Origin: Lachnotalea glycerini
Lineage (GTDB): Bacteria > Bacillota > Clostridia > Lachnospirales > Lachnospiraceae
Reading direction: 5' to 3'
Assembly: GCF_003201285.1 (NCBI RefSeq)
Contig: NZ_QICS01000002.1
Coordinates: 434,001-498,000, forward strand
Length of the DNA: 64,000 nucleotides
This document shows, piece after piece, positions 61,252-64,000 of this stretch; the first letter of the stretch is position 1; the number at the start of each line of letters is the position of its first letter. Position numbers and translations under genes: made by a program. The notes beneath the pieces were generated by a model. It was not told the DNA's origin. It worked only from the letters and a program-made list of their open reading frames with translations, and ran no database searches.

Positions 61252-63297
61252 ATGAGAAAATATTTACAAAATGCAGTTGTTTTTGCATTAACTGCTTCTA
61301 TGGCAGGAATGCCAATTAGTGTTAATGCCGAAGCAGAAACGCCAGGGGAGATTCAAAATAATGCGGTTCAATCAACCACAAAACAAGCAGATGAAAATTC
61401 TCTATATCACATTGAAGCAGAAGATGCCAATATGTCAGGTGATGTGACGACGGCTACTCAAAGAGCTGGCTACAGCGGAACGGGTTATGCTACTGGTTTT
61501 ACACAAAATGACGGAAATTCATGGTCTTATGAGCTTGATATTCCTAAATCAGGGCATTATACATTCGTTGTAAGGGCAGCTTCTGACAGTTATAAAGAGA
61601 ATTACCTACTGATTGATGGAAAACAGATTGGTACAATTTATAGCGATAGCGATGGTGCTTGGCATGATACAACAATGGAAAGCATTTGGCTTGATGAGGG
61701 AACCGCGACTATTTCGATAGGGGAGTCATGGGGCTGGTTTGATCTAGACTATATTATAGTAGAAGAAGGCTCAGGTACAGATGATTCTGTATATTCCTCT
61801 GCTACATCTACTTTAGTGAATGAAAATTCGAACAAAAGAACCGTAGAGATTATGGAGTATTTAAAAAGTATATATGGCAAAAAAACCTTGTCAGGACAAT
61901 CTTGTACACTTAATAAAAGTACTGAGATTGAAGCAATTCATCAATTAACAGGGAAATATCCTGCAATACGTATGCTGGATTTTATCTTCTGTGATCCTGC
62001 CAGTGAATATCAGTCTTCTGAGGAAGTGAATCTGGCACTGGAATGGGACAAAATGGGAGGAATTACTACGTTTCAATGGCATTGGCATGCACCAAAAGGA
62101 GGTGCTGCATTCTATACCAAAGAAACTACATTCGATTTATCAAAGGCTGTAACGGATCTTGATATTAGTCAGATGTCCTTAGAAGAAATTAAGTCCTTAT
62201 ATCAGGAAGGAACGATTTCAGAGGAGTGCTATTTACTAGTTCGAGATATTGATGTCATTTCAGGTTATTTGGACAAGTTACAACAAGCAGATGTGACCGT
62301 ACTATGGCGACCTCTTCATGAAGCAAGTGGCGGATGGTTTTGGTGGGGTGCCCAGGGTCCAGATTCTTACAAGTGGCTATACAAATTAATGTTTGAACGT
62401 CAGACGAACTATCATAAATTAAACAATTTAATTTGGATATGGAACGGACAAGATCAAGATTGGTATCCGGGAGATGAATATTGTGACATTGTAGGAACAG
62501 ATATCTATGCAGAAAAACAATCCTATAGCGTCTTACCTGACCAATTCATGAAAACAGTCAATTACTCTGATGGGACTAAGATGGCTGCACTTAGCGAAAA
62601 TGGCGTAATGATGGATCCAGATATGATGGTAAGGGATAATACTTATTGGTTGTATTTTGCAGTATGGTATGGTGATTTTCTTTTGAACTCCACTGGGCAG
62701 GTAGGAGATACCTATACAGAAAGTACTATGGTCAACAAAGTTTATAATAGCGACGCAGTAATTACGTTAGATGAACTTCCAGATTTTGAAAAAAGTGAAC
62801 AGGAATCACACGAAGATCCAACACCAGAAGAGCCAACTGACGTAACACTTACAATCAAAAATACTGGTAATTTAGAAAACTCTACCAATACAATTACAAA
62901 TTCATTTCAAATCAATCACGTCGGTGGAGAAGACCTTGATTTATCAAAGTTAATGTTACGTTATTATTATACAAAAGAGGGAATATCCCCTGAGACATTT
63001 TATTGCGATAGTGCAGCACTAATTGCAAACAAAGATCCATGGTATGTTTCTTATACTGGAAAAGTGACAGGAGAGTATGTATCGATCGATAAAGAAGATA
63101 GCGGTGCCAATAACTATTTAGAAATTAAATTTAATTCCACAGATAAATTAATGGAGGGCGCAACGTTATCCATTGGAACGAGAACATACAAAAACGACTG
63201 GAGCTTATATGACCAATTAAATGATTATTCTTATCAAAAGGATGAACATATTACGATCTATTACGATGGACAATTGATACTTGGTACTGAACCGTAA
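61252..63297 (+). CDS. Secreted beta-mannanase, CBM35-GH26-CBM3
   Basis: A 681-residue extracellular enzyme. After a signal peptide (residues 1 to about 26) come a CBM35 domain (about 52-172, IEAEDANMSG, GWFDLDYIIVE), a GH26 catalytic domain (about 190-505) and a CBM3-type cellulose-binding domain (about 530-681, LRYYYTKEG, NNYLEIKF). The acid/base Glu357 is in WRPLHEASGGW and the nucleophile Glu449 in ALSENGVMM. No dockerin is present, so it is a free enzyme. GGGGGAA lies upstream of the ATG. It hydrolyses mannan in plant cell walls. Confidence 0.93.
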   Translation: MRKYLQNAVVFALTASMAGMPISVNAEAETPGEIQNNAVQSTTKQADENSLYHIEAEDANMSGDVTTATQRAGYSGTGYATGFTQNDGNSWSYELDIPKSGHYTFVVRAASDSYKENYLLIDGKQIGTIYSDSDGAWHDTTMESIWLDEGTATISIGESWGWFDLDYIIVEEGSGTDDSVYSSATSTLVNENSNKRTVEIMEYLKSIYGKKTLSGQSCTLNKSTEIEAIHQLTGKYPAIRMLDFIFCDPASEYQSSEEVNLALEWDKMGGITTFQWHWHAPKGGAAFYTKETTFDLSKAVTDLDISQMSLEEIKSLYQEGTISEECYLLVRDIDVISGYLDKLQQADVTVLWRPLHEASGGWFWWGAQGPDSYKWLYKLMFERQTNYHKLNNLIWIWNGQDQDWYPGDEYCDIVGTDIYAEKQSYSVLPDQFMKTVNYSDGTKMAALSENGVMMDPDMMVRDNTYWLYFAVWYGDFLLNSTGQVGDTYTESTMVNKVYNSDAVITLDELPDFEKSEQESHEDPTPEEPTDVTLTIKNTGNLENSTNTITNSFQINHVGGEDLDLSKLMLRYYYTKEGISPETFYCDSAALIANKDPWYVSYTGKVTGEYVSIDKEDSGANNYLEIKFNSTDKLMEGATLSIGTRTYKNDWSLYDQLNDYSYQKDEHITIYYDGQLILGTEP

Positions 63298-63351
63298 AAT
63301 TAAGATATTATTCTAAAAGCTTTAGTTACAAAAGAGGGAAAAGGGGATTCT

Positions 63352-64000
63352 ATGAAATATAAGAAATTAAAAAAAAGTATAATTTGTGCACTTGCTTTAT
63401 CACTGACGTTTAATATGGGTTTTACTACACAGCTACAAGCAGCTACGGAAGCAACAGATGATGTATCAGATGAAGAAACTTTTAATTACGCAAAAGCCTT
63501 TCAATTATCGATGTATTTCTATGATGCAAATAAGTGTGGCCCTGGAGTAAACGATGGTGCACTTTCATGGCGTGGGGATTGTCATTTGGAAGATCAATCC
63601 ATTCCATTAACACCTGTTGAAAAAGATGGAAAGGGCACAAATTTATCAGAAAATTTTATTGAAGAAAATATAGAAGCATTAGATCCAGATGGAGATGGAT
63701 GCGTTAATTTAAGTGGTGGATTTCACGATGCGGGAGATCATGTAAAATTTGGATTGCCCCAAAGTTATTCTGGTTCTACGTTAGGCTGGGGGTTTTATGA
63801 ATTTCGAGATGCCTATGTCAAAGTAGGCGAGCAAGAGCACATTGAGGAGATTTTAAGATGGTTTAATGATTATTTTATCCGATGCACCTTTCGGGATGCA
63901 GAGGGGAAAGTAGTTGCATTTGCTTATCAGGTAGGTGATGGAACAACGGATCATACTTATTGGGGATCACCGGAACTGCAAACAACAAGCAGACCAGCGT
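63352..64000 (+). CDS. GH9 endoglucanase, N-terminal part (3' end outside window)
   Basis: The open frame from ATG 63352 has no stop before the window end, 216 codons. A signal peptide (about residues 1-31, KKSIICALALSLTFNMGF) is followed by the GH9 domain: NYAKAFQLSMYFYDANKCGP and the conserved catalytic-Asp block GGFHDAGDHVKFGLPQS (about residues 123-139). C-terminal modules cannot be seen. It follows the mannanase by 54 bp and has GAGGGAAAAGGGGA upstream, so the two are likely co-expressed. Confidence 0.92.
   Translation, partial: MKYKKLKKSIICALALSLTFNMGFTTQLQAATEATDDVSDEETFNYAKAFQLSMYFYDANKCGPGVNDGALSWRGDCHLEDQSIPLTPVEKDGKGTNLSENFIEENIEALDPDGDGCVNLSGGFHDAGDHVKFGLPQSYSGSTLGWGFYEFRDAYVKVGEQEHIEEILRWFNDYFIRCTFRDAEGKVVAFAYQVGDGTTDHTYWGSPELQTTSRPA

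Overview
The window is AT-rich, with strong AGGAGG-type ribosome binding sites, T-box leaders, an IF3-L35-L20 operon, split ATCase genes (pyrBI) and an arginine deiminase cluster. Together with a microcompartment locus and non-cellulosomal GH26 and GH9 glycanases, this suggests an anaerobic, plant-polysaccharide-degrading member of Clostridia, probably Lachnospiraceae of the Lachnoclostridium/Anaerocolumna type. The taxonomic call is inference from gene content. No insertion sequence, prophage or CRISPR array was seen.

Layout. 1-2.8 kb: 3' end of a DEAD-box helicase, a PilZ protein, and infC-rpmI-rplT behind a structured leader. 3-4.6 kb: three small unknown proteins, two of them secreted. 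4.9-11 kb: an AI-2E-family permease, two tRNA-Leu genes, a homocysteine methyltransferase/MTHFR fusion, a Crp/Fnr-type regulator divergent from paired small DMT transporters, and a DUF445 protein. 11.2-20.1 kb: a YesM/YesN two-component system divergent from a sugar ABC transporter followed by rhamnose mutarotase, which points to L-rhamnose uptake. 20.8-29.6 kb: arginine deiminase pathway (arcA, arcB, arcC, a double-HTH AraC regulator, a tRNA-binding-domain protein, an ArgR paralogue, an APC antiporter) with pyrBI embedded on the other strand. 29.7-38.8 kb: two T-box-controlled tryptophan units, a TrpXYZ-type ABC importer and a trpE-G-C-FB-A operon with a trpF-trpB fusion and no trpD. 39-43.4 kb: an amidohydrolase, an RpiB-family isomerase, a glycosyltransferase and an unknown protein.

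43.8-51.7 kb is a bacterial microcompartment (BMC) operon: class II aldolase, CoA-acylating aldehyde dehydrogenase, alcohol dehydrogenase, four single-domain BMC-H shell proteins, PduL phosphotransacylase, an EutN/CcmL vertex protein, a PduS/RnfC-like electron-transfer protein and a PduT-like trimeric shell protein. A DeoR regulator and rhamnulokinase follow at 53-55.2 kb. With the rhamnose transporter and mutarotase near 15-20 kb, these outline rhamnose uptake, phosphorylation, cleavage to DHAP plus lactaldehyde, and lactaldehyde processing inside a shell. No diol dehydratase (glycyl-radical or B12-dependent) lies in the window. The locus is therefore either a dehydratase-less lactaldehyde compartment or depends on a dehydratase encoded elsewhere. 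L-rhamnose isomerase is also absent from the window.

55.4-60.7 kb: a TetR-regulated MMPL exporter with a heptad-repeat partner, preceded by a near-identical tandem pair of 75-bp hairpin repeats. 61.2-64 kb: a secreted CBM35-GH26-CBM3 mannanase and the 5' end of a GH9 cellulase that runs off the window.
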